Below, piece after piece: positions 43,520 to 52,498 of a DNA stretch of 64,000 bases. This DNA is from Acidobacteriota bacterium. GTDB taxonomy: Bacteria; Acidobacteriota; Blastocatellia; Pyrinomonadales; Pyrinomonadaceae. Both the position numbers and the translations under genes were made by a program. Under the pieces are notes generated by a model. The model made no database searches and was not told the DNA's origin. It was given only the letters and a program-made list of their open reading frames with translations. Each line of letters opens with the position of its first letter. Position 1 is the first letter of the stretch. Location of the stretch: positions 806,001 through 870,000 of the forward strand of contig JADJWI010000003.1 in the NCBI GenBank assembly GCA_016716435.1. Reading direction: 5' to 3'.

Positions 43520-43891
43520 TTACCAGCGGTTACGTCCGCCGCCACCGCCGCCGCCGAAGCCGCCGCTGTCACGGCCATAGCCGCCGCCACCGCCGCCGCC
43601 ACGGTTTCCACCGCGTCCGCCGCCGCCACCGCCGCCAAAGCCGCGATTTTCGCGGGGCTTAGCTTCGTTGACTTTCAGCTCGCGTCCGTTGTGCTCGGTT
43701 CCGTTAAGTTCCGTGATGGCCTTTTCGCCGTCTTCTTTGGTCGCCATTTCGACGAAACCAAATCCGCGCGAGCGGCCTGTGTCACGATCTTCAACTACTG
43801 TCGCTGATTCGACGGTTCCAATGCCTGAAAAGAGTTCCTGGAGATCAAAGCTCGAGGTCTGGAAGGAAAGATTTCCTACGTAAAGTTTCAT
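43520..43891 (-). CDS. Glycine-rich RRM RNA-binding protein
   Basis: A 123-residue protein. Residues 1-80 are an RNA-recognition motif with RNP2 'LYVGNL' and RNP1 'RGFGFVEM'. The rest is a Gly/Arg tail of GGGGGR-type runs. Such proteins act as cold-induced RNA chaperones in cyanobacteria and other phyla. AAAGGA lies upstream of the start. A long upstream spacer could hold a regulatory 5' UTR. Confidence 0.93.
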   Translation of the reverse strand: MKLYVGNLSFQTSSFDLQELFSGIGTVESATVVEDRDTGRSRGFGFVEMATKEDGEKAITELNGTEHNGRELKVNEAKPRENRGFGGGGGGGRGGNRGGGGGGGYGRDSGGFGGGGGGGRNRW

Positions 43892-44194
43892 TCTAAAAAT
43901 TCATCCTTTGTCGCGCCATCCGACGGACAATTCAAGAGAAGCGTTAAGATAACGAAGGGTACTTTGGAGTAACGGCCTGCCCGCAAAGAATCGTATCTGG
44001 TTGCTCAAGAGCTACTTCTCAGCCTATCAACATAACCCGCTCTCGAACTTCCAAACGCCGTCGAACAAAACCTTATCGTATCGGGGCGCATCACCGTTGA
44101 TGCGCGAGAGTAGGACCAACACTGCTAATAATGACGACGAACAATGCGTATAGCAAGCGGGTAAAGACGATTTTATGCCGGTTTGCTTACTGGC
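43892..44194. other. Spacer upstream of the RRM gene
   Basis: A 303-nt non-coding stretch on the promoter side of the RRM gene. No clear promoter or hairpin was found by eye. For genes of this type an extended 5' UTR is common, but nothing here proves one. Confidence 0.4.
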
Positions 44195-44977
44195 TCATGA
44201 TCCGGCCATCGCGAGGATCTCCTCGAGTTTTTCCTCAGCCGCCGCCTCGCCGAGCTCGATCAGCTCATCGGCGCGCTTTATCTCATCGGGGCGGATGTGG
44301 GCGATCGCGGGTTCGATGATGATGTCAGCCCGGTAGTGGTGGCTTTTTGAGGAGTTGCGGATCATCATCATCGCGGCCTGAATAAACGTACCGACAAGCG
44401 TATTCGGTGTGCCGGCATCGACCGAGCCGCAGGTCAGCAGGTCAACGGCTATGACCTTATCGGCACCAAGTTTCCTGACGGCCCGCGTCGGCATCGGCGA
44501 GGCAATGCCACCATCGATCAGCACTTTTCCGTCAGTGCCGATAACCGGCACGAAAACGCCCGGTATCGCACAGCTTGCCCTTACGGCCTCCGCAACATTT
44601 CCCTCATCGCGAAAAACGACCTCCTTTCCGGTCGCGAGGTCGCAGGCAACGATCGCCAGCGGTATCTCAAGTTCCTCAAACCGTGTCAGCGGAAAATTAT
44701 TCTCGATAAAGCGGCCAAGCGGTTCATTGGTCAGCAGTCCCTTGGGCGAATAAGAAAACGCGGAAACGTCGAACCAACCGAGCTTTCGGCTAAACTTGAT
44801 TATGTCGTCGGCCTTAAGCCCGGCCGCGATGGCCGCACCGACGATCGAACCTGCGGAGCATCCCGCCGCCATGTCGATCTGGATCCCGGCACGCTCAAGC
44901 ACCCGGAGCACGCCGAGATGTGAGTATCCGCGTGCACCGCCGCCCGAAAGAGCAAGGCCGATCTTCTTTCTTTCCAT
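44195..44977 (-). CDS. Patatin-like phospholipase (RssA/NTE family)
   Basis: A 260-residue patatin-type serine lipase. It has the oxyanion motif 'GGGARGYSHLGVLR', the nucleophile elbow GCSAG (in 'AAGCSAGSIVGAAIAAG') and the dyad Asp in 'LIDGGIASPMP'. It hydrolyses phospholipids or lysophospholipids. No signal peptide is seen, so it is probably cytoplasmic or membrane-associated. It is divergent from the subtilase gene, with 71 nt between the starts. Confidence 0.92.
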   Translation of the reverse strand: MERKKIGLALSGGGARGYSHLGVLRVLERAGIQIDMAAGCSAGSIVGAAIAAGLKADDIIKFSRKLGWFDVSAFSYSPKGLLTNEPLGRFIENNFPLTRFEELEIPLAIVACDLATGKEVVFRDEGNVAEAVRASCAIPGVFVPVIGTDGKVLIDGGIASPMPTRAVRKLGADKVIAVDLLTCGSVDAGTPNTLVGTFIQAAMMMIRNSSKSHHYRADIIIEPAIAHIRPDEIKRADELIELGEAAAEEKLEEILAMAGS

Positions 44978-45048
44978 AAAGGTAAACGCAGGGAAGCGAA
45001 CACTTTGATTTTACCGACCCTTTGTGGAAAACTTAAGCCTCGACGAAC

Positions 45049-46428
45049 GTGAAACCTCAAGAAACCTTCTCATTTACGCGACATAAAACCAGTGCAGATA
45101 TGGCCGCGGGCGAAAGCGTCTGCCCGGTATGTTCGCGTGAGACGCTCGATGAGTTCGTCCCGATGCGCGTGCTTGAGGACGATTTCCAAAGTCTGATCGC
45201 GGCCAACGCTCCGGATACTGCAGAGTTTAGAGCGATCTGTTCGCGGTGTCTTCGGCTTTTTGAGAAGGCGAAGGACCAAATAGTTCAGGATGCCGCAGTT
45301 CAGAAGGACGGCTCGCACGTCCTTTCAACGCCGCTCCGGCTCGATGCCGACGAACGCTTCACCGGCCGCGGCGTGACCATCGCCTTTCTCGACTCGGGCT
45401 TTTATCCGCACGTTGATCTGACGACCCCGCGGAACCGCATCGTCGGCTATCGCGACCTTCTCCGGGCCGATGGCGACCTCAGCTCGCTCTTTCAGCCGGA
45501 CGTTGCAAGCTGGCACGGAATGATGACCTCGGTCGTCGCCGCCGGCAACGGCTCGCTCTCGAACGGCTTTTACCGCGGGCTTGCTCCGGAATCGGACGTG
45601 GTGCTTATCAAGCTGGCGCGGACCGGCCGCATCACCGACCAGAATATTCTCGATGGGCTCGAGTGGGTGTTTGAGAACCGCGAGCGTCACCGCATCCGTG
45701 TCGTCAATATCTCGGCCGGCGGCGATGACGAGCAGCACTACCTTTCCGACCCGCTTTCGCAGGCGGTGGAGCACTGCACGGCCGCGGGCATAACGGTCGT
45801 TTGTGCAGTGGGGAATGCCGGCCACTTGCCGAACCATCCGGTCGTGCCGCCGGCGAGCGCGCCTTCGGCGATAGCGGTCGGCGGCCTGGATGATAAGAAT
45901 TCGATGAACCGTGCCAAACGCGGAATGTATCGCTCGTCATACGGCCCGACGGTCGACGGCCTCCAGAAACCCGAGGTGATCGCGCCTTCGATCTGGGTGC
46001 CGGCACCGATACTTCCGAACACGCCGACCGCCCAACAGGCATCTTTTCTCGAAAGGCTCGATAAAAGCGAAGACTCGGAGCTTCACCAGATCGTCCGCGA
46101 CCATCCTGGCGTCGACGCCGAGCTCGATGCCGCTCTCGACCGGCCGATTCATACCATCCGCCAGATCATCACGCTCAAGCTCCAGCAGGAGAATGTGATC
46201 ACCAAGCACTACAAGTACGTTGACGGCACGTCGTTCTCCGCACCGATCGTTTCGTCGCTTGTCGCGCAGATGATCGAGGCAAACCCGAACCTCTCGCCCC
46301 AACAGATCAAGCGCATCCTGATCACAACGGCAGAACGGCTGCCGCACTACGAAGTTGACCGCCAGGGATGGGGTGTTATCGATCCCAGGCGGTCGGTCGA
46401 AGCTGCTCTGAACTTCACTGAAAATTAA
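45049..46428 (+). CDS. S8 (subtilisin) protease with N-terminal Cys-pair domain, no signal peptide
   Basis: A 459-residue protein. Residues 22-90 carry two CxxC pairs ('CPVCSRETLDEFVP' and 'CSRCLRLFEKAKD'), so a zinc-binding head is likely. The peptidase domain has catalytic Asp in 'IAFLDSGFYPHVDL', His in 'WHGMMTSVVAAG' and Ser in 'DGTSFSAPIVSS', so it should be active. An insert of about 75 residues lies just before the Ser motif. There is no signal peptide or pro-peptide, so it is predicted to be cytoplasmic. Its stop overlaps the stop of the convergent neighbour. Confidence 0.9.
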   Translation: MKPQETFSFTRHKTSADMAAGESVCPVCSRETLDEFVPMRVLEDDFQSLIAANAPDTAEFRAICSRCLRLFEKAKDQIVQDAAVQKDGSHVLSTPLRLDADERFTGRGVTIAFLDSGFYPHVDLTTPRNRIVGYRDLLRADGDLSSLFQPDVASWHGMMTSVVAAGNGSLSNGFYRGLAPESDVVLIKLARTGRITDQNILDGLEWVFENRERHRIRVVNISAGGDDEQHYLSDPLSQAVEHCTAAGITVVCAVGNAGHLPNHPVVPPASAPSAIAVGGLDDKNSMNRAKRGMYRSSYGPTVDGLQKPEVIAPSIWVPAPILPNTPTAQQASFLERLDKSEDSELHQIVRDHPGVDAELDAALDRPIHTIRQIITLKLQQENVITKHYKYVDGTSFSAPIVSSLVAQMIEANPNLSPQQIKRILITTAERLPHYEVDRQGWGVIDPRRSVEAALNFTEN

Positions 46429-47243
46429 TTGTCGCGGTCAGGCGTCGGCGTTCGCCGCGGGGTCGGGCTTGAGCCCGGGCGTATCACCGTCGGCGAAAGC
46501 ACCGGTGCCGGAGTTCTTCCCGGCGTAGGTGTCCTTACCGGAGTGGCCGTAGCTGTCGGACGCGGCGTTGCGTCGTCGTCCGGGCCCGCGGTCGGCGTCG
46601 GGCTCGGAGTTGCCGTAGCCGTGGGGCTTGGCGTCGGCGTTGGAGTCGGCGTTCGCAAATTGGCGTTGGTGTTGGTGTTTGTATTTGTATTTGCCGGGCG
46701 GTTGGCGTTGATATTGACGTTCCAGTCAAAGAAGTCGCCCATGCCGGTGTTCGTATTGACGTTGGTGTCCACGTTCGCAAAGTTCGCATTTACGTTCGTG
46801 TTCGCATCACTTCCGCCGCGGGTCAGCAGCCAAAAGCCGCCCGCTCCGAGTCCGACCAAAGCCAAAGTCGCGATCATCGTTAGCATTACAACCACCGCAG
46901 TGCTCGGGCCTTTCGGGGGCGCTTGAAACTGCGATGCTGCAGGAGCCGCTGCTCGTGCAGGCGGCGGTGTGGTCGGGACAATTATCTTCGGCGGCGGAGC
47001 GGGCTCGTCTTCAAAATTGTCATCGTCAAAGCCCGGCGGCGGAGTTGGCGGTGCGATGTCCCGCTTTTTGCGGATGACGGTCACTTCGCCGGGATCGTCT
47101 TCATCGGGCGGCGTCCCGAGATCCTGGCTCGGCATCTCGATAAACTTCGGTTCGGCCTCATCGACGAGCGGCGAACCGTCCTTCATACAAAAACGCAAGA
47201 TCTCTTCGTCGTAGCGGGTATTGCACGTCGGGCAATATTTCAT
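46425..47243 (-). CDS. Zinc-ribbon / single-TM protein with Asn-Thr and Thr-Pro repeat tail
   Basis: A 272-residue protein in four parts: a zinc-ribbon-like head ('MKYCPTCNTRYDEEILRFC'), a Pro-rich linker, one membrane helix ('VVVMLTMIATLALVGLGAGG', about residues 118-138), and an exported tail. The tail has Asn/Thr-rich runs (TNVNTNTG, NTNTNTNAN) followed by TPTPTPTPSPT-type repeats. The layout suggests a cytoplasmic zinc head anchored in the membrane with a low-complexity outer tail. Proteins of this type recur in Blastocatellia genomes, and function is unknown. It overlaps the subtilase stop by 4 nt on the opposite strand. Confidence 0.7.
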   Translation of the reverse strand: MKYCPTCNTRYDEEILRFCMKDGSPLVDEAEPKFIEMPSQDLGTPPDEDDPGEVTVIRKKRDIAPPTPPPGFDDDNFEDEPAPPPKIIVPTTPPPARAAAPAASQFQAPPKGPSTAVVVMLTMIATLALVGLGAGGFWLLTRGGSDANTNVNANFANVDTNVNTNTGMGDFFDWNVNINANRPANTNTNTNTNANLRTPTPTPTPSPTATATPSPTPTAGPDDDATPRPTATATPVRTPTPGRTPAPVLSPTVIRPGSSPTPRRTPTPDRDN

Positions 47244-47349
47244 AAGCGGGTTCGTGCCGCTGGACCGCGGCCTTCGTGACTTTCAGGAATATTACCACGT
47301 AAACCGCATCGCCCGGAATCCGCCCGCGTTGAGAAGCGAAACGCCGCCC

Positions 47350-48693
47350 TTAATTGTCCTCGCCGTCGTCGTCCGCTTCCTCGTCTTCTTTGGCAAATCG
47401 GTTCGGCATCGAGCGGGTTGCCCCGAGGCTTATGAGATATGCCTCGACCGCTTCATCTGCAACCTGGTCGAGCAAATTCTCGCCTTCCTTATCAATAATG
47501 TGAATGTCCGATCCGGCTTCGACCAGCATCCGAACCTTTTCGAGATCGTCGTCAAAGGCGGCGTGCATCAGAGCCGTCCAGCCGTTATCGTCCTTTGCAC
47601 GGACGTCGGCTCCAGCATCGAGCAGCAGCTTCACCGCGTCAGCGTCCAGATCCTCGGCGGCACGCAGCAGGGGCGTTCGACCGCTCCGGTTTGCGGCGTT
47701 CACATCCGCACGATTTTCGAGCAGCAACTTTATGAGTTCCGGCGGCGTGTCGTCATCGATGCGGAAAAGCACGTTCTCGCCATTCTCGTTTCGGTGATCG
47801 GCATTTGCGCCAAAGAGTATCAGCCTTCGCACGATCCCCGTGTTTCCGGTCCGGACGGCAATGAAAAGCGGCGTCGAACCGTCGGACTCCTGCTCATCAG
47901 CGAATACGCCACGGGCGAGAAGGTCGCCGACCAACTCGAGATCGTCATCATCGACCGCCCTCGCGAGCTCATTTTCGATCTCGATCTCAACTTCCGACGA
48001 AATAGCTACTGCTCCTGTTAACACGAACTGCTGGATCGAAAGAGTTAAGGGCTGAATTCGTTCCGTGCCAGTGCCGATCACAATGTTATTCATCTGAAGC
48101 GCCATGAATCCATCGGATCGTGCCTCGATCGAGTACGTCCCGTCCGGAAGAGCCTCGAATCTATACGTGCCGTCATAGCCGGAAAGGACTGCCTTGATCT
48201 CATCCCCCTCGCCGTCCAGCAATCGCACCGAAGCACCCGGAATGACGGCGCCTGCCGGGTCTGTGACCGTTCCCCAGATGACCGCCGTTCCGGTTCCCGC
48301 CGGCAACTCTTTATCAATATTGATGGCGATTGCCGTGTCAGTTTGTTGCGGCGTCGTACGCGTTCCGCCCTGGGCATAGCTCATCGCAGAAAGGCTGAGC
48401 GTCGCTCCGACCACGCCCGCGGCGAGTGCCGGTGCACGGCGAGCGATCTGGTAAAGCCGGCCGGCAATGACCGGCTCTTTTGTCACCGGGTGCTCGATGT
48501 AGCGGATGCAAATATTGCCCCGCGAACGCTTTACGAGCCGAAGAGCTTCCTTTGGTGACATTGCCGAGATGTCGTTGACGCTCTTCGCACAATGGCCGCA
48601 GAAACGCACACGGTCGTTTCCGAACATCTCGTTCCAGTTCTCGCTGCAGGGCTCTGCTACTCGCAGCTTTCGGAGCTTCTCAAATTTAGACAT
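47350..48693 (-). CDS. Ankyrin-repeat protein with CarboxypepD domain and Cys-rich head
   Basis: About 447 residues. The head (residues 10-60) has 'CSENWNEMFGNDRVRFCGHC' and 'VNDISAMSPKEAL', a Cys-rich N-terminal module seen ahead of diverse domains in some Bacteroidetes and Acidobacteria proteins. One membrane segment lies near residues 88-105, then a carboxypeptidase-regulatory-like domain ('GTVTDPAGAVIPGASVRLLD'). Five or so ankyrin repeats follow ('LIKLLLENRADVNAANRSGR'). The ATG at 48693 has GGAGGG 7 nt upstream. A Cys-rich inside head, one span and an outside interaction domain are plausible. Confidence 0.8.
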   Translation of the reverse strand: MSKFEKLRKLRVAEPCSENWNEMFGNDRVRFCGHCAKSVNDISAMSPKEALRLVKRSRGNICIRYIEHPVTKEPVIAGRLYQIARRAPALAAGVVGATLSLSAMSYAQGGTRTTPQQTDTAIAINIDKELPAGTGTAVIWGTVTDPAGAVIPGASVRLLDGEGDEIKAVLSGYDGTYRFEALPDGTYSIEARSDGFMALQMNNIVIGTGTERIQPLTLSIQQFVLTGAVAISSEVEIEIENELARAVDDDDLELVGDLLARGVFADEQESDGSTPLFIAVRTGNTGIVRRLILFGANADHRNENGENVLFRIDDDTPPELIKLLLENRADVNAANRSGRTPLLRAAEDLDADAVKLLLDAGADVRAKDDNGWTALMHAAFDDDLEKVRMLVEAGSDIHIIDKEGENLLDQVADEAVEAYLISLGATRSMPNRFAKEDEEADDDGEDN

Positions 48694-48853
48694 AGGAATA
48701 CCCTCCACATCGCATTTCGAGGAATGCGTATGACCACAAAGTTAGACAAGTTTTTCTGAGTTTTGTTCCCGCCGTCCGGTACGGCGTATTCGCGATGAAC
48801 CGTTAGTGCCGCGGCCCGCGGATTTGGTTGCTTTGGCGGGCAAAAATTATTAT

Positions 48854-49402
48854 CTAGCCATCACCTTGAAATTCGCCGCGAATGTAGCTGTGATATTGCG
48901 GACTTGAGAGCAGAGTCCCTTGCAGCTCTTGCATTATCTCAGAATCCGGCTCGCCGTCTCGGACGATCGAATCAACAAGAAGGACGCCCAGATAAGGCTG
49001 GCCTAGCTCATCAAGCCGTGAGCGGTGGAAACCGGAATTGCGCAGGTAATAACCTTGAGCGATATAGGCAGCAGTTTCGTTATCGAGCCAAGGCAGGCGT
49101 GAGCGGGCAAGATCGAAGGCGGCGTGGACCGCCTCATGAACGAGAAGAGCGTTGTATGCCCTCGACCATTCCTGTCCGCGGGCTACGCGAAAAACGTTGC
49201 TACGTGCGTTGTACTGCGCCGTGCCGGGCGGCACTCCGCCTTCGGAGACAGAAATTCTATCCGAGCGGATCGCGTCCGCTACGCGAATAAAGCTCGACGG
49301 CTTGACCTCAATGTTCAAGCCCGTCGAGCCGCTGAAAGAGAAACTGATCCGGCTCGTTTGCCGGTCGGTCAAGACCTGAAGCATCTGGCTCTGCAATGAC
49401 AT
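48854..49402 (-). CDS. Small putative metallopeptidase-like protein with HEAVH motif
   Basis: A 182-residue protein without a signal peptide. Residues 85-115 contain 'LLVHEAVHAAFDLA', an HExxH zinc-binding motif, followed by 'ETAAYIAQGYYL', in which a Glu-bearing helix could supply the third ligand (HExxH...ETAAY, gluzincin-like spacing). The first half is beta-rich ('ISFSFSGSTGLNIEVK'). No family is recognised, and activity is inferred only from the motif. Nearby genes give no operon clue. Confidence 0.65.
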   Translation of the reverse strand: MSLQSQMLQVLTDRQTSRISFSFSGSTGLNIEVKPSSFIRVADAIRSDRISVSEGGVPPGTAQYNARSNVFRVARGQEWSRAYNALLVHEAVHAAFDLARSRLPWLDNETAAYIAQGYYLRNSGFHRSRLDELGQPYLGVLLVDSIVRDGEPDSEIMQELQGTLLSSPQYHSYIRGEFQGDG

Positions 49403-49496
49403 GTTGTCCGCCTCCTATCTCGCTGACGATTTTAGGGGCAACATTTTGTCATAATTTCTGAACCGAGGGAAGACTTTTTTTCTTCCGCATCTCCGC

Positions 49497-50225
49497 TTAC
49501 AGGTAAGAGGCAATCCAAGCTACGAAGCCGAGCCACGGTTCCGGATTTGCGATCAGCGGACGGAGCGGAACCGCCGCGACTATCACCGCAACGCCCGCGG
49601 CGAAAACGCGATTGACCTTGCCGTGCTTTACCGAGTGCCAGATAAGTGCCGCCGTCGCCATCAGGGCAGGCACGCCAAACGCCCAGATGTTCGCGTACTC
49701 GGGCGGCACAACAGGCATCCGGAAAAGGGCCGCCGGTAGAAAGGCGATCGCCGTCAGGAACATCATGCTCTTGTGCTCTGCGGGCCGCTTGCGGAAATAG
49801 ATCGCCGTCGCAAAGAGCCCGGCGAAGATCGCCATATCGCTCACCGGCAGGAAAAAGAAAGCGTGCGGGTTCGCTCCCGGAGGTGCCGCACTGCGGACCA
49901 GCTGGGCATCGACCGCAGTCGCGAGACCGACGACAATAACTAGCACCGCAAGAGCAACGCCGATCATTCCCGTCGTCATATGAAGCTTGACGTTGCGAGT
50001 TCGGATGAGCGCCGTCTGCATCACAAAGTAAAGCACCCAGGCGGACATTATTATGCCGTGTGCGTGGACAAGAGCATTCGCGACCGCCGGCACATCGAAC
50101 AGGAAGCTGAAATAATACGACTTGAAATAGCCGATAAGGACAATTAGCGGAAAGCCGATCGCCGTCGCAAGGTGCAGCTTTCGCTCCGCCAGCCGTGGAC
50201 TCAAAACTGAAACATTCGCAGCCAT
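49497..50225 (-). CDS. Seven-helix membrane protein of unknown function
   Basis: A 242-residue protein with about seven membrane helices. Conserved-looking His residues occur in 'LVHAHGIIMSAWVLYFV' and 'VKLHMTTGMIG', an arrangement seen in DUF420/DUF2306-like haem- or metal-associated membrane proteins; the exact family is not certain. It lies 60 nt downstream of the UvrD-like helicase gene on the same strand. A longer open frame overlapping it (49432-50241) has unlikely composition and was rejected. Confidence 0.7.
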   Translation of the reverse strand: MAANVSVLSPRLAERKLHLATAIGFPLIVLIGYFKSYYFSFLFDVPAVANALVHAHGIIMSAWVLYFVMQTALIRTRNVKLHMTTGMIGVALAVLVIVVGLATAVDAQLVRSAAPPGANPHAFFFLPVSDMAIFAGLFATAIYFRKRPAEHKSMMFLTAIAFLPAALFRMPVVPPEYANIWAFGVPALMATAALIWHSVKHGKVNRVFAAGVAVIVAAVPLRPLIANPEPWLGFVAWIASYL

Positions 50226-50285
50226 AAAAACTCTCCCGCAAACTTACGCGAAAGACGTGGCCGGGAAATATCAGCGGAGCTTATT

Positions 50286-52442
50286 TCAATTGAGGAACTC
50301 GGTAACGGGTGGCTCGGCGAAAACCGGAGCGTCGAACGCGGGCTGCTCTTCTTCAAGGTCCCAGACCTCAAAAAGTTCCGCCGGGCATTCGGTGATGAAA
50401 CGCGAAGGTTTTTGGAGCACGGTCTGCCGGTTGTAGTCGGTCATCAGCAGCGGATAGGTCAGATAAAGCTCGTCCTTTGCCCGCGTCAGGGCGACGTACC
50501 AGAGCCGGCGTTCTTCCTCTTCGGCGTCGATCTCGCGGAGCGATTTGGGCGAGGGGAATTTGCCCTCGGCCGCCCAAATGATGAACACCGCTTTCCACTC
50601 AAGGCCCTTTGCCTGATGGACGCTGGTGAGCGTCAGCAACTCGTCGTCCTCGCCGCCCTCGACCACCTCTTCACCGACGATCGGCTGCGGCTCCTTGAAC
50701 CGCTCGGTCGCGAGCAGGGCAAGTTCGGAGAGCAATCCTTCGGTCGATTCATATCGCTGGCCAAACTGCGCCAGGCCGCGGATGTCTTCGCTCCGGGCCT
50801 CGGCGTTCTCAAAATTTTCGAGCAGATACTGCTCGTAACCATTCCCAAAGATATGCGTGATCTGGCGCGCCGGCCGGTCGCGGAATTCGTCGGAGACGAG
50901 GGTTTCGAGGAGCTTTATCAGGTCTTCAAGCCCGCGGCGTGCTCCGCGCGATGCGTTGGTCGATGCCTTTAGCCGAGAAATCGCGGTGACGATTAGCCCC
51001 GCCGTCAGCGTAGGCGAGTCATCCGAAAATACAGGTGGCTGTAATTGAACGAACTGGCCGCCCGCTAACGCAGGCGGTTCTGACAGGCTGATCGCCTCGA
51101 AGACTCGGTTGGCCGTTACGTTGCCGACGCCCGGTATCAGTTTCAAGATGCGTTTCCATGCAAGCTCGTCACGCGGGTTGATCAGCACGCGGAGATAGGA
51201 GACGACGTCCTTTATGTGAGCCTGCTCGAAGAACCGGACGCCGGATTGCACCCGATAGGGAATGTTCCGCCGCGAGAGTTCGAGTTGGAGTTCGATCGAG
51301 TGATAGTGCGAGCGGTAAAGAACGGCCATTTCCTCGAGGCTCGTGCCCTCATCGCGAAGTTCGAGTATCCGTGAGGCGACGAATGCCGACTGCTGCTCGA
51401 CGTCAGAGCAGGGCACAAGCGCAGGCTTGAAGTCCCGCGATCGCTTAACGGCCTTAAGCATTTTCGGGAACTGCCGACGGTTCGCTGCTATGGACGTATT
51501 TGCAAGGCCGAGTATCTCAGGCGTTGACCGGTAGTTCGTTTCGAGCTTGAAGAGCTGTGCCTCGGGGTAACGCTTTGGGAATTCGTAGATGTTCGTGAAT
51601 TCCGCTCCCCGCCATGCAAAGATCGACTGGGCATCGTCGCCGACGACCATCACGTTGCGGTGCTTTACCGCCAGCAGGTCGATGATCTCGGCCTGCAGCC
51701 GGTTCGTGTCCTGATATTCATCGACGAGGATGTGCTGAAACTGCTCGGCGTAAAGCTCGGCGATCTCGCGTTTTTCGACCAGTAGCTGTTTGAGCTTGAG
51801 CAGCAGATCGTCGTAGTCCATCAGGTTCCGCTCGTGCTTGCGGGCCTGATAAACGGCATCTACGCGTTTGATCTGCGAGGTCAGCATCTCAAAATACGGG
51901 TACTTTCCCGCGATCACATTCTCAAGCGGCAGGTCCGTGTTGTTGGCGTAGCTGATGATGTCCTGGATGACCTCGGCCTTTGGGAAACGCTTTGTTTTCG
52001 TGTCGATGGCGGCTTCGTCGATGCAGACGTTGATAAGGTCCTTGGCGTCTTCGCTATCGAGTATCGAATAGTTCGCGTCGTAGCCGAGCGAAGAGGCGTG
52101 TCGGCGGAGAATGAGGTTGGCGATGCGGTGAAACGTCCCGCCCCAAACGCGGTGGACGTTTTGCGAACCTGTTAAGGCCTCGACCCGGCGGAGCATTTCA
52201 CGCGACGCCCGGTTCGTAAAGGTCGCAAGCAATATCCGCTGCGGCGAAACGCCCTGCTCAAGCAAATACGCCACGCGATATGTTATCGCCCGCGTCTTGC
52301 CCGTCCCGGCCCCCGCAACCACCAGCGTAGCCTTCGGCTGAGCCGTCACCACCGCAAACTGCTCCTCATTCAGCTCGCTCTTGTACCGAGTAAGCCGCTC
52401 CGGCAGGGAACTCGCGTCCCGCTTGATAACATAGCGTGCCAT
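50286..52442 (-). CDS. UvrD/Rep-family ATP-dependent DNA helicase
   Basis: A 718-residue superfamily 1A helicase. Motifs in order: Q motif 'LNEEQFAVV', Walker A 'AGAGTGKTRAI', Ia 'LATFTNRASREM', II 'VDEYQDTN', III 'VVGDDAQSIFAWRGAE', IV 'LETNYRST', V 'LTSVHQAKGLEWKAVFII', VI 'LWYVALTRAKDELYL'. It unwinds DNA 3' to 5' in repair or replication restart. The body is normal for a UvrD/PcrA relative; the C-terminal tail is short. It is upstream of the 7TM gene in the same direction. Confidence 0.95.
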   Translation of the reverse strand: MARYVIKRDASSLPERLTRYKSELNEEQFAVVTAQPKATLVVAGAGTGKTRAITYRVAYLLEQGVSPQRILLATFTNRASREMLRRVEALTGSQNVHRVWGGTFHRIANLILRRHASSLGYDANYSILDSEDAKDLINVCIDEAAIDTKTKRFPKAEVIQDIISYANNTDLPLENVIAGKYPYFEMLTSQIKRVDAVYQARKHERNLMDYDDLLLKLKQLLVEKREIAELYAEQFQHILVDEYQDTNRLQAEIIDLLAVKHRNVMVVGDDAQSIFAWRGAEFTNIYEFPKRYPEAQLFKLETNYRSTPEILGLANTSIAANRRQFPKMLKAVKRSRDFKPALVPCSDVEQQSAFVASRILELRDEGTSLEEMAVLYRSHYHSIELQLELSRRNIPYRVQSGVRFFEQAHIKDVVSYLRVLINPRDELAWKRILKLIPGVGNVTANRVFEAISLSEPPALAGGQFVQLQPPVFSDDSPTLTAGLIVTAISRLKASTNASRGARRGLEDLIKLLETLVSDEFRDRPARQITHIFGNGYEQYLLENFENAEARSEDIRGLAQFGQRYESTEGLLSELALLATERFKEPQPIVGEEVVEGGEDDELLTLTSVHQAKGLEWKAVFIIWAAEGKFPSPKSLREIDAEEEERRLWYVALTRAKDELYLTYPLLMTDYNRQTVLQKPSRFITECPAELFEVWDLEEEQPAFDAPVFAEPPVTEFLN

Positions 52443-52498
52443 AAATCTCGTTTCATTTATAGCACGCTATGCCGAGAGTTAGAAGTCTGTTTACGGGA

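Noticed and set aside
44131..44319. 62-codon plus-strand frame near the patatin gene
   Set aside because: Mostly overlaps the patatin 3' end; Arg/Pro-rich and without a start signal.
49432..50241. 269-codon frame overlapping the 7TM gene
   Set aside because: Cys- and Arg-rich with no plausible fold, while the other frame gives a clean seven-helix protein.
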